A DNA stretch of 64,000 nt, taken from the NCBI RefSeq assembly GCF_000003195.3, contig NC_012871.2, positions 5,257,997 to 5,321,996 on the forward strand. The letters run 5' to 3'. This document shows positions 1 to 10,300 of the stretch, piece by piece. The notes under the pieces are model-generated. The model saw only the letters and a program-made list of their open reading frames with translations, made no database searches and was not told where the DNA came from. Source of the DNA: Sorghum bicolor (Eukaryota > Streptophyta > Magnoliopsida > Poales > Poaceae). A program made the translations under genes and the position numbers. Numbering within the stretch: the first letter of the stretch is position 1; the number at the start of each line of letters is the position of its first letter.

Positions 1-54
1 TAATTTGACAACCATGAGTGTTTTGTTTTGATCCCAGCACTTTGGAAGGCCTAC

Positions 55-1357
55 CTGCAAGCAGACTTGCTGCAGATTTTATACCAATCAAATTAGATAA
101 AAAAATATAGCTAATAAATAAGAAGCTAGGGTTATTTGGATCACACATCTTATTACGTAGACAAAAAATGTCCATAATACTCCGTACCTTTGCTATTTTA
201 ATTTTTTATTTTCTTTCTTTTTTTGATTTCTCCTTCCTCAGGTCCTCATCCGAACTGCAAATGGGGGAAATTAACTTCTTACCATTATAATGAGATAGCA
301 CTTTTGTCGTGTCTTCGTGAATCTCGAGATCCATGCTGACGTGAGGTGCTCATGTGTCACAAGCAAAAGTGGCACTTTTGTATGGACTCTCATCCCCTTT
401 TCTCTCTCCTCAATGAACCTAGGTCTCGCCCGCTCATCACCGTCCCACAACCCTCCCCCCCTCCTGCAGAGCCATGGCTCATCTCATCTATCATTTATCA
501 ACTGATAAAAATGTTCATCTCTTCTAACTTTTAATTCAGAACCACTTAGTGTCAACCACCCATACTTTACATTGTTTTTATAGTGGCCCCTAGATGATCT
601 TTGCAACCATTTCATCATGAAAATTCTAGACTATACTGCCGATTCCCATCCAACCACAGGTCATGCTCTTGCTTGGCCATTTCTACTAGACTATAGCACA
701 CTTAACAACTAATCTAAACGCATTGCCAGGATCAATTTTGACAGAATGAATCAAGAAAACAGAATCAAGGAGCTAGACCATATCCTACACGACACGTTTC
801 CTAAACCAAGAACTACCATTCTGTGTGCAGTTAGAGATTCAACTTACCAGCGAACTGACCATGGATCAGTTGGTTGGATTCCTTGTGGTAGAACCTGTCC
901 ACCCGGGTTCAAGTCACTGACTTGGCACAGGTGCTCGCATTTTCCTAGATTTATTCTAGGATTTATCAACGTTATGCTTTCAGTGGTAGGCGATGTCTCC
1001 GTCGACAGCGAAGCGCCTGTCGTGTCTTCGTGAATCTCGAGATCTGTCGGCTCAGCCCTTCGGAGGTGCTCAGAGGGATAGGGTTAGCATACTTGTATTT
1101 TATAGATTGAGGTGCATGCATGTTGTGGGCGTGTGTGTTGTATCGTATAATTCTAAAAAAAAGATACTCAACTTACCAGATAGGGCAACCACTCGAATAC
1201 ATTGCTTCACCAACTACTACATCAGCTGCCTATGAAGCAACGAGGGACAAAAACCCGAATCAAATTGAAGAACCCTAACATTAGTCCTCATCCAACAACA
1301 TATTGCGATGCAAACCCCAGAAAAGGCTTGAATGTAGCCACATACCTTTTTCTCCAT
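55..1357 (-). CDS. 5' part of an unidentified minus-strand gene
   Basis: I do not recognise the product. On the minus strand a TATATATA box (1448-1455) lies about 90 nt upstream of an ATG at 1357. The model is exon 1 1346-1357 (four codons, MEKK, followed by GTATGT), exon 2 1177-1229 (starts after CATAG, ends before GTAAGT, phase 2) and a possible 15-nt exon 3 at 55-69, between CTGCAG and GTAGGC. The joined frame stays open and begins MEKKAADVVVGEAMYSSGCP, followed by I and a Cys/Lys/Ser/Ala stretch. The rest lies off the left edge. The large intron (70-1176) carries a SINE inserted at the donor of exon 2 and a SINE fragment at 303-352. Exons 1 and 2 are supported by splice sites, phase and promoter position; exon 3 is much weaker. 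Confidence 0.4.
303..352 (+). mobile_element. Fragment of the same SINE family
   Basis: About 50 bp closely match the body of the SINE at 851-1167 (GTCGTGTCTTCGTGAATCTC, then a diverged stretch ending GAGGTGCTCA). There is no head or tail, so it is an old truncated copy. Confidence 0.5.
851..1167 (+). mobile_element. tRNA-derived SINE with 12-bp target site duplication
   Basis: The element has a Pol III-type head: an A-box-like GGATCAGTTGG and a B-box-like GGGTTCAAGTC. The body carries the grass SINE stretch around GTCGACAGCGA and CGGAGGTGCTCA, and the 3' end is A-rich. It is flanked by perfect direct copies of TCAACTTACCAG at 839-850 and 1168-1179. That duplicated target contains the splice donor of exon 2 of the minus-strand gene, so two donor copies now exist. 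Family identity is from memory of common grass SINEs; the boundaries are seen directly. Confidence 0.75.
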
Positions 1358-1447
1358 TGCGATAGCAGCAGACGGGTAAGACCTAGGCCATGTGGAGTAG
1401 AGAAAGAAGAGGACAGGAGAGGCGACTGGCCTGGCCATGCGAGGGAG

Positions 1448-1455
1448 TATATATA
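1448..1455 (-). promoter_or_regulatory. TATA box of the left-edge minus-strand gene
   Basis: The motif is TATATATA, about 90 nt upstream of the proposed ATG on the minus strand. The sequence is palindromic, so direction is taken from the splice-supported exons to its left. Confidence 0.4.
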
Positions 1456-1728
1456 GAAAGACGTTGGGCAGGGCGGTCATTTCACAGGGGCTGCTGACTC
1501 GGATCCACGCAAGGGTGAGGTGCCAGTGCGTCACGTGAACAAAAGTGATAATTTTGTATTGAGTTTCTGTCTGTATTGCAAAAAATATAACGGCAACGGT
1601 AAGAGTACTATGTCAAGAAACGTCATATGTTATAATGGTAAAATATTAATTTTCTTTGTTAGATTTAAGCAAATTGAGCCTGGCTCGAGGCTGATAAGTT
1701 TTGGCCTGCCCAGCGCCCACGGATCTTA

Positions 1729-1970
1729 GGCCTTGTTTAGTTGCGAAAAGTTTTTAGATTTTGATACTGTAGCATTTTCGTTTGTTTGTGGCAAATATTA
1801 TTCAATCATGGACTAATTAGGATTAAAAGATTCGTCTCGCGATTTTACAGGCAAACTGCTAAATTAGTCTTTGTTTTCATCTATATTTAGTGCTTCATGC
1901 ATGCCGCAAGATTCGATGTAACGAGGAATCTTCAAAACTGTTTTAGTTTTGGGATGAACTAAACAAGGCC
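1729..1970. mobile_element. Tourist-like MITE, TTA target duplication
   Basis: A 242-bp element begins GGCCTTGTTTAG, ends CTAAACAAGGCC and is flanked by TTA at 1726-1728 and 1971-1973. The interior has the family signature AAAAGATTCGTCTCGCGATT. The TIR and the 3-bp TTA duplication fit PIF/Harbinger-derived Tourist MITEs. This is the reference copy for the family found repeatedly below. Confidence 0.85.
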
Positions 1971-2103
1971 TTACTGCAAGGCCTTGGCACAGATCCTGCT
2001 GCCTAGAAAAAATTATTTTGACTTGAGTCCAAGGCGAACACTAGTTTTATCTATTTTATACACTATAAAATGTATGAAAAATTAGGTTCGACTTATCCGC
2101 TAA

Positions 2104-2641
2104 GGGCCTGTTTGGAACATGGGAATATAAAACAGAGGAAAGGAAAAAAATATAGGAATATGATAGATGTGTAGTAGCAAAACAGAGGAATGAAAAACAA
2201 AGGAAAACTTGCCAAAAATGTGTTTGGAACGGAGGAATTCTAAACATAGGAAAACTAGATCAATGTGGGTCTCATGAGTGTATAGACTTAAAACAAAATT
2301 GCATGTGTATGCTACTAACACATTTGACCCACCAAACAACTGGTCTGAGAAGCTTCATGTGACATCGTTCAACTGCATCGTTCTCTCATCTGTCATCCAG
2401 AGCGAAGGGAAATCAATTGGCCATGAGCTGCAGCTGATAGAATGCATCTTTTCTCCTCAATCGCCTCGGGCTTCCGCAAAACTACGGTTCGGAGTGGATG
2501 TTATTTTTCCCATGTTTTGTGAAGCAAGCAATTCCTTTCCTCTGGAATGGTTGGCTGCTTTCCTCCATTCCAAACGGTGTATGATGTCAGCAAAACAAAG
2601 GAATGGAATTCCTTTGAAAATCATCTAATCCAAACAGGCCC
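2104..2641. mobile_element. Longer Tourist-like TIR element, TAA duplication
   Basis: A 538-bp element has ends GGGCCTGTTTGGA and TCCAAACAGGCCC, flanked by TAA at 2101-2103 and 2642-2644. Its interior is unlike the 242-bp family. It has no coding capacity I can support and is non-autonomous. It lies just upstream of the PET100-like gene. Confidence 0.8.
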
Positions 2642-3030
2642 TAAAATGGTCATGACCAGGACCTTTTTTTTTTTGCCCGAAATAACCGGATTTTCTTTGG
2701 CATGGTCGACTCCCCGCAAACGCACTCAGGTCCCCTCGTCATCTCCATCGCGGCCAGGACAACCTCCGCCGCCGCCGCTCGGCTGCTCTCCGCCGGCGCC
2801 CCTTACTCTTTCTCCTCCTCTCCAGTCGCTCCATCCCCCCGCGACCCTTCCTCCTCGCCGTCGCGGCCGCGCGTCCCGTGCTCCGCCTCGCCGTCGCCGC
2901 CGCCGCCGCCGCCCAAGGAAAGAGAGACAGGGAGGGGGAGGAACCAACGGTGGCGTGGTGAGGAGGGAATCAAGCGGAGTAAGTAAGGAAGGGAGTGGGG
3001 CTGCGGTCACCGGGCCGTCGCCGGACTGCC

Positions 3031-4189
3031 ATGTCGTCTCTGGGGACGTCCAAGGGGATCCTGGAGATCGCCAAGTTCGGCGTCTACGTCTCCGTGCCCG
3101 TCGCGCTTACCTACCTCGTCGCCACCGACTCCAAGACCCTCAAGAAGCTCATGGGCCTCGTGCGTTCCTTCTATACTTCTCATTCCCTCCCCCCTCTCGC
3201 TCCCTGCCAGGCGAATTAGCTGCTGCTGCTTGTGTGACTAGGGTCTAGGGCTTGAGACCGATTGGGGATCTGTGGTTCAGTGGTGCGACACCATTTTCCA
3301 CGTTTAGTCTGCTACTCAGCTGTACTAGTTTATTTAAGCAAATTCAATCGGATTTAGGGCCTGTTTGATACACATGGCTAGCTACTAATTGGGGCTAGAA
3401 AGTTAGTCGAAATTATCTGTGTTTGCCTAACAACTAGTCGAAGATTTAGCTTAAAAAGTTAGCCCACCTATTAGCCCTTCTGTTTGGATGCATTGGAGCT
3501 AATTAGAACTGAAAAATAGCTAGCTAACAATTAGCCCATGGTATCCAAACATGGCCTTAAATGCAACATTCTTAGTATCATTCGTTTTTATCTATTAGAA
3601 TGTTGAGGAGAAGTGCATATCATTTGCATTAGAAAGAAAAATTTGGCTTTGGTACAATGGTATGCAGCTGATGCCTGGCTCCACAAATCCTATTAGAAGA
3701 AACAGAATCATGGTTCTGTCACTAAGGTGCCAAACACCTGCTTGTATCCTGGTCCTTGAAGTTTGGATGCTTTTCTTATTCATAGTGAAAATTTTATCTA
3801 TATTCTTATAGGTATTTTTGTTTGGATTGATGGATTCCTAGTGAACATTCTTATGGACGTAGCATGCATATGGCAGTTTGTTCTATTGCTAAGTGAGATG
3901 GTTGTGGTATGGTTCGTTGACAGATGCTCAGATGTTTCTTTTTGTTCATCAATGTAAATTTCTCACAATTGATCGATCCATTGGATCACAAACTTGCAAA
4001 AGATGAATTCATTACCTGTATGTGTTGATATACCCTGGACTAGATAGATTTACATCAAGATTAAACTGCCTGTGTACCCCTCTGCAGCGTCCTTATGTGG
4101 TTTATCCGCCTGAAGGCCCACGCCCTCCACCACCAGAAGAACTGCGTGAAAGGGCACGGGAGATTGCTCGGAAGAGGCAGCAGAGTTGA
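3031..4189 (+). CDS. PET100: PET100-like mitochondrial complex IV assembly factor
   Basis: A two-exon gene: exon 1 3031-3159 (43 codons) and exon 2 4088-4189 (33 codons plus TGA), joined in phase 0 through a GT..AG intron (3160-4087), giving 76 residues. The N-terminus starts MSSLGTSKGILEIAKFGVYV and runs into one hydrophobic segment (about 14-31). The C-terminal half has the conserved YVVYPPEGPRPP stretch and a basic amphipathic helix ending RKRQQS. Length, the single membrane anchor and the VVYP-E-PRPP motif match plant PET100 homologues, small inner-membrane proteins needed for cytochrome c oxidase assembly (family knowledge). The start is the first ATG after a GC-rich leader and opens directly onto the conserved sequence. 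The intron contains a MITE. Confidence 0.85.
3357..3556. mobile_element. TIR element inside the PET100 intron
   Basis: About 200 bp begin GGGCCTGTTTGATAC and end GTATCCAAACATGGCC, with TTA at 3354-3356 and 3557-3559. It lies wholly within the intron and does not touch the splice sites. Confidence 0.7.
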
Positions 4190-6017
4190 ATGGATGGTGA
4201 TTTCTCTAGGCATCTGTGTCCAGGGAAAAAGATGATGGATCCATCTCGTAAGAACTTGCATAACTTCGACATGTTACTCTGGTTGTTGGTATGGAAGTGG
4301 AACAGCCCTGGTCTTTAACAACCTTTTACTCCTGTGTTACAATAAAATCCACAGGAGGATTGTTGCCATGCCTGATGTTTTGAGCCGTGAGATACTGAAA
4401 AGTGAGAATCAATTTGATGTATTTCTTTTTGGGAGCCAGGTCATATGGTCCGCTTGACTTCCAACTGTGTTGTTGAAATGGTGAAGAATAAAAGGAAGTT
4501 TTTCTTTTTTCATTTTCTGTATTTCATACTAGTAAAAATGCCCGTGCGTTGCAACGGGAGCATGAGACATATAATTTATTGTTTTCTCTTAAAATTTGGA
4601 GATGAGTTAATTTATATACCGGACAATATTACTTACTTTAACAATGTTTAAACAAATCTTTAACTATAATAGGAAATTATAAGCACTGAAAATAAATTAA
4701 ATTGAGACTTTGTTTGCTTATTTTAATATGAATCTTGAAAATAGATCTTTATGGCCTTTCGGCCTGTAGAACGGCAGCAAAGGTCTTAAGCATGGTTACC
4801 AGGGCCTGGGCCATACACCCACACTGGGTCACGTAGGTCCACTGGCCTGATAAGGCTTGGCTTAGGCTCCCCAAAATCTTAGCTCTTTTATTTTCTTTTT
4901 CCTTCGTGTTTCTCGCACCAGTCGCCAGAGAGAGGAGCACCGGCACTGGTGGTCACCGTCGGCTTCGAGGCACGTGGGACCGGAGTGGCATTCGGGCTTC
5001 TCGGCGGTCAGGAGCGGCGAGACCGGGTGCTTCGGCGGCCATGTGGCCCGCATCCCTGGTGGCCACACAGGAGGCTTCGTCGAGCTGCCCTACAATGGCA
5101 CTCAAGCGTCCTGGCGATCGAGTGGCCGCGTCCCTCATGGTCGCATGCACCCCACGGATCCATGCCAGCTCGCGTGTAGCGATGGTCACATGCGGCTCCA
5201 TCGAGGCACCCTACAAGTGACAATTAGGAATCCCGCGGTCGCGAACGAGGAGCTCAAGTGCTCTGGCAACCGCGTGGGCCGCGTCCCTCGTGGCTGCACG
5301 GGCGGCGAGCCTCCCTGCTCAAGATGGCAATACACACCTGAAACCCGAGTAACGGATACATTTTACCCAATAAGAACGCGGGTATGGAATGATATCATCA
5401 CCCATGGGTCTTATAATAGGCAAAAATCTCTACCTGTTAGATAAGCGGGTGCGGGCATGACTACATATTACCCCCTTCATACCATTTCTGTTAGATTTAA
5501 CTCTAACGGTGTCAAACCGCGAGTGTGAAAAGTCAAAAATTTCTATAAGTTTTGTATAAAAATTATTTTCATTGAATTCCATACAAAAAGTATATGAATT
5601 GATATGATTAATATGTCTTAAAAATATATTTTGTATAAATTAAATAAAAATATTTTTTACATAAATATTGTAGATTTTGACGAGATCTACAACTGTCTAG
5701 TGCTAACGCTACAGTTAAACCACCAATACAAGTATGACTCGAGACATTATATTATAGACAGAACTTGACAAAACAAATCACCAAAGAGAGTATACAATGA
5801 ATTTCATAACAAAATAATTAAAGGTTGATTCTACAGTGGTATCTACCAGTTTAGACATGTGTAAGCGTACACTTGATAAAAATCCAATTTATTAAAGTTG
5901 TCTCATCAAGTGCCAACCCATCTGCATTGGCGATACCCGGACCAAGAGATCCTGCAGAACAACCATATGGAAACCAAAACTTTCAGTGTTAAAATACAGC
6001 AGGGAAACTTGCAAGTG
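4190..6017. other. PET100 3' region and unassigned sequence
   Basis: The 3'UTR of the PET100-like gene probably ends before about 4420. Near 4540 is AAAATGCCCGTGCGTTGCAA, a sequence recurrent at the edge of grass repeats (from memory; element not delimited). 4740-5440 is GC-richer, with ORFs on both strands that resemble no family I know. 5460-6010 is AT-rich with nothing recognisable. Confidence 0.35.
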
Positions 6018-6505
6018 TTAGCTCAGACCAGAGGTAATTTTAACTCCAAGAGTCTCAAAGTTTTCAGGGTAGCCCGCTGTGCTGCTTGCCCATTGCCTGA
6101 ACTGCTCCAAGTCCTTCTCCTGCAGCACTACTAGCCAGTAAAACAAATTCAGTCGTACAAGAGGTAATGTACATGTTCCATATGAAACAGCAAGCAGCTC
6201 AGCACTTTATCTAGGTAATAATGAACACAATGTAGCTTTCAAAGAACATTCTACCTCTGAAAAAATCAGAAACTTCAGATTAAGATGTTTACTTACATGT
6301 CAAAGAACTCCGCTTCAGCTGCTGATATGATGTGGTTGAGAATCGCATCAGCTGTTGATATGATGCAGAACCGGGAAAGTATCTTCATAACAGGAATCCA
6401 TGATCTTTTGTTGAAAGCTAATAAAAGTGAATTAGGCATCTTATTTACATCCTCCCAATTGTTCTCGAAAACAAGCATAAATTCTTCAAGCCAGGATTCA
6501 GTATC
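6018..6505 (-). pseudogene. Orphan minus-strand coding exons, family unknown
   Basis: Two stretches read as real coding sequence. The upstream one, 6297-6505, follows an AG, encodes a frame starting DTESWLEEFMLVFENNWEDV and ends at a strong donor (GTAAGT) in phase 2. The downstream one ends at a TAA at 6018-6020 and contains [12 protein letters not shown] and [12 protein letters not shown]; its exact start (6119, or further right) is uncertain because no acceptor gives a clean phase. Nothing upstream fits an N-terminal part, since the RING ORF and the GBP 3' end occupy that DNA. It is probably a fragment of a transposed or truncated gene. I do not recognise the family. Confidence 0.4.
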
Positions 6506-6656
6506 CTCGTATCATCGAAGTGCTTGACAACCAGAGTGACCTATTATTAATAAAACAGAACCCACTGCTGCTTGTTCGTGCGTTAGCCAGCGCCTGCTAC
6601 TCTTCTCCGATCTAGAGACCAGAGTCTGCAACTCCAGGCCCAGACTACTGCTATTG

Positions 6657-7028
6657 ATGCCTTCATCTTTAAGCTACCGCCGCAGGCAAGCGCAGGGCCA
6701 GGAGGAGCAGGCGGTAGAGACGGACTCGGACTGCGCCTTCTGCCTCTCCGTGGTCCGCGACGGCGAGGAGGTGCGTGAGCTGCAGTGCCACCACTTCTTC
6801 CACCGCGCCTGCATCGACGCCTGGCTCGTTCGCCCGCGCACCACCTGCCCGCTCTGTTGCGATCGACTCCTCCCCGCTCACCAGCAAGAGCAGCTACGAC
6901 CGCCTCTCCTTGTCGGCCTCCGCCTACGCCCACGGTGGCGCGATCTGGCACATGACGTGAGCGCCTTACGGCGGCAGGTGCCCACCAACCAACCCGAGGC
7001 GTCGGTTCAGGCGGGGCCATGGGCCTAG
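6657..7028 (+). CDS. Small RING-H2 finger protein, probably frameshifted
   Basis: An intronless 123-residue ORF. A C3H2C3 RING-H2 finger is complete: CAFC, then LQCHHFFHRAC, then CPLC (about residues 25-67). Proteins of this type are usually E3 ubiquitin ligases that recruit an E2 through the RING (family knowledge). It has no N-terminal membrane segment. After CPLC the third-codon-position GC bias drops in the ATG frame. The +1 frame (about 6857-6960) is almost all G/C at third positions and reads SYDRLSLSASAYAHGGAIWH to a TGA at 6958-6960. This suggests an indel just after the RING and that the annotated tail is not ancestral. A conserved Trp between the last zinc ligands, usual in many RING-H2 proteins, is present as W in DAWLV. 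Confidence 0.55.
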   Translation: MPSSLSYRRRQAQGQEEQAVETDSDCAFCLSVVRDGEEVRELQCHHFFHRACIDAWLVRPRTTCPLCCDRLLPAHQQEQLRPPLLVGLRLRPRWRDLAHDVSALRRQVPTNQPEASVQAGPWA

Positions 7029-7308
7029 GCTCGCGCAGGGAGGATCTATACACGATGGGAGAGGAGCAGGCAGAAAAATAGTAGGTATAGATAACTCTAA
7101 TTCCTACCATCTGAGTTTTGACTCATAAGTGAAGAATGCAGTTGTTGGAAATGAGCATGATAGACCTTTGCGGTTTGAGCATAGATAATCACTCTATTTG
7201 GGTTTCATATTTACAGCAGAAGTTCATGGATAATCATGGCCACCAACATATGGATTATGTACAATTGTGTGCATGCTAATGGTGTGTTTGTGCATGTAGT
7301 TTGAGGGA

Positions 7309-10300
7309 TCAGTCTGTTCTTGTACGACTGGAGCTTCTGTAAGACCCGTTATACAGAGGTAGCAGTGACCGGGCAATTCCTCTCCTTCCACCAAGGCAAC
7401 GCCAATAAAATGCCAGAAAAAACAGAACTGCACCGATTGGGAATGCCCATCTGTTCAAGTAGATCAGCATCATATAAGAGTAATATCACAGCATAGCAAG
7501 CAGTAGAGATGCCATGGCCAACGTTAGAGTTGAAGGGAGGAAGCTTACTGACCTGTCAAGATCAAGAACAGGGCTGTAGACGATGGTTTCCCACGAAGAG
7601 ACGATCATGTGCCAGACGGGGTTGTAGTACAGGGACTCTGATGACCAAAACAGCCTCGTGTATGTCTCCAGGAAGGCAAACATCACCCACGCAGCGATTT
7701 CAAGCAGGAAGAACTTGATCAAGAAGCGTCCAATGACAACCATGACCAGGGAGAATATGACCAGCCAGTTGAAGAGTTTGTTGTTGTACTCCTTGATGAA
7801 AAGAGCTCGGGACCTTGCCAGCATCTGGGAGCATGCATAGGAGGTAAAACTAGATTCAGTTTAACATTGTCAGGAAAGGGGATGCAGCCTAAAGGTCATT
7901 TTATATTTTTGTTACTGGGCGAACATAGAGCCTAGAGGACACCCAAGCTATAGTTATAGTCATCATCCTCATGGAAAGCTATCTGAACTCGTAAGTGAAA
8001 TGAGAGAAACCTTTGACATTCGGCGTTGATAGCTTTCCTTGGCTGGCCCCACGCAATCCATTTCAAAGCTTTGATTGCAGAGAAGAAATCCGGCATCAAA
8101 TTTTGCCATGGATGGAAGCTTCAAGACTTGAAGGTGTTCCATTTTATCTTCACACTCTGAGAACCGTGCTTCGCACAGCTTTGATGACTGATACTCATTA
8201 GCTTGACCGAAGTTTCTGTAGACCTAAAACGAATACCAGGTTAGGTATGCTGAAGATATTATCCATATTGCATAGGCTGCAGGGCACACGATATTAAAAT
8301 AAAAATGGTTCTTTCTCTAAAAGCCATGAAAAAACAAAATGTAGTGGTACACACGAAACACTACACTTTCATACTTAATCGGCTCTGAAAAAATATACAT
8401 AAAACTTAGAACTCTGTAGCAAGCAATGGAAACCTTCATGACTAAAAGAAAATGCAAAAGATAAGATTTTATTATTATGGACTGAATAAAATAATGAACA
8501 AAATGTGTGGAAAACCTTTTTAATCTCTTCATCAAGCTTGAAGATGGACTGAGCAGCATGATGTTTACCGAAATGCTGCTTGTCGAAAAGCCTTTTAGCT
8601 TCATCTTTTGCCAGGTCATGGAACTGCTGAAGTTTATCCACTGACACTGGTAGACCTGCTCTGCCCATTCTTTCATTGTACACCTTCAAGCAACGTTCAA
8701 GAATGGCCTTATTGAAAATTTCAACAAGCGATCCGGTTGATGGAATTTCACCTTTATTCAAAGCCTCAAGTATCTAAACAAAGAGAGATAGTTTTAGATA
8801 ATACTTTGCAATGATATATCAATAAACTCAGTACCAGCAACAAACTCTCCAAGAGGTATTACCTGCCCTAGGAAGGATACAAACTCTGTCCCATTCAGAA
8901 TTCTACCCTGCACAATTTTTGGTTTTATCATGGATGCAACAACTTCTTTCAATTGATCCCTCTTCTTTACATACAATGGATCAAGTTCTTGGTCCTCCAT
9001 ATCACATAACTTTGTCCTTTGCAAATGAGGCTGGAAAAGAATAAGTTCAATCTCACCTACTGATGATGCCAAAGGAAACCATAGTGTATAATCGCATTGG
9101 AGTATAGGACAGTATTGAAGAATTGTAATATTGTTCTCATATATGTATCTTGACGAAAGAACAAAGACAAGAATGTGTTTCCTCCCAAAAAAAAATCATG
9201 TTTTCCAATTTTGGTAAAACTACATAAATTTTATGCTCATAGGCTCATAGCATAATGTTTACTGAACTGGCGTATTTGAGATCCAACAATTCACAGCCAT
9301 CAATTCTTCTAATTGCATTGCAGAGCATGAAAAATCTAAGGTTGTCTCACCTGTGGTAAGCTAAAAGCTGTACTGTTATCTCCCATAACCGCCAAAGAGT
9401 CTCTGATTTGGTTGAGCTGATGTAACACAAACATTATTTTCTTCAACCAGAATTGCATATCATATCTTCGAGTTAATAATATATATGGCTAAAAAAACAT
9501 TACCTCATCAATATTTTTGTCTCCTGCAGCAATATAAAAGAGGGGGTAAGTTGAGTTCAAATTGCTGATAAAAAAATATCCAGATCTGCAAAGTGCAAAG
9601 GAAAATGCTTCCATAGAAAATTAAACACATACTAAAAATAGTTTGTAAGATATCTTTAAGACTTGAACTAACCGTTGTTGTTAGGTACCCGTAGCAGAGC
9701 TTCATCAACCATCTGCTGAACAGATTTTCCTTCTGGTTCATGGAAGTTACCAACATCAGAGGAAGTTTGATAAACTATGGCATACGGGTATATACTACTG
9801 TTGCTGCTGCTACAAGTCTACAACACATGTTGATTACTAATTAATTAAGTACCTTTCGAAAATGTAGGTACCTAACAAGAGCATCAACCAGTTACTGTAA
9901 CAAAATGAACTTTATGAACTCCATGACAATAATATGATAAAAAAGATGAGGTAACAAAGTATTCAAAATATTAAGACCAACTCCTTCAAAAGACTAATTT
10001 ATACATATACTATTGTAGAACAGAAAAGAAACAGTAACGACTGATTATTTGAAGAATTGGCACTATTTCTGTATCCAAAAAGCTGTTAAGGTCAAGCATA
10101 CCCCTAAAGTTTTTGAGCAGATTCAACATTTTCAATGCTAGGAGATCAAGGGAATATGCCTTATAATGACAATTATGATGATCTGATCTGTGTCCGGTTA
10201 CCATTTTTTCTGCATTCTAACAAAAATGCCCATATGTGTTACAGGAAAGCAACTTACGGAGGAAATCTCTCTGGATCAACCACAGAAGTTTTGCTGGCTC

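Noticed and set aside
2547..3248. 233-codon plus-strand ORF overlapping the PET100 exon in another frame
   Set aside because: It is proline/arginine-rich translation of a GC-rich leader, starts inside a MITE and conflicts with the conserved PET100 frame.
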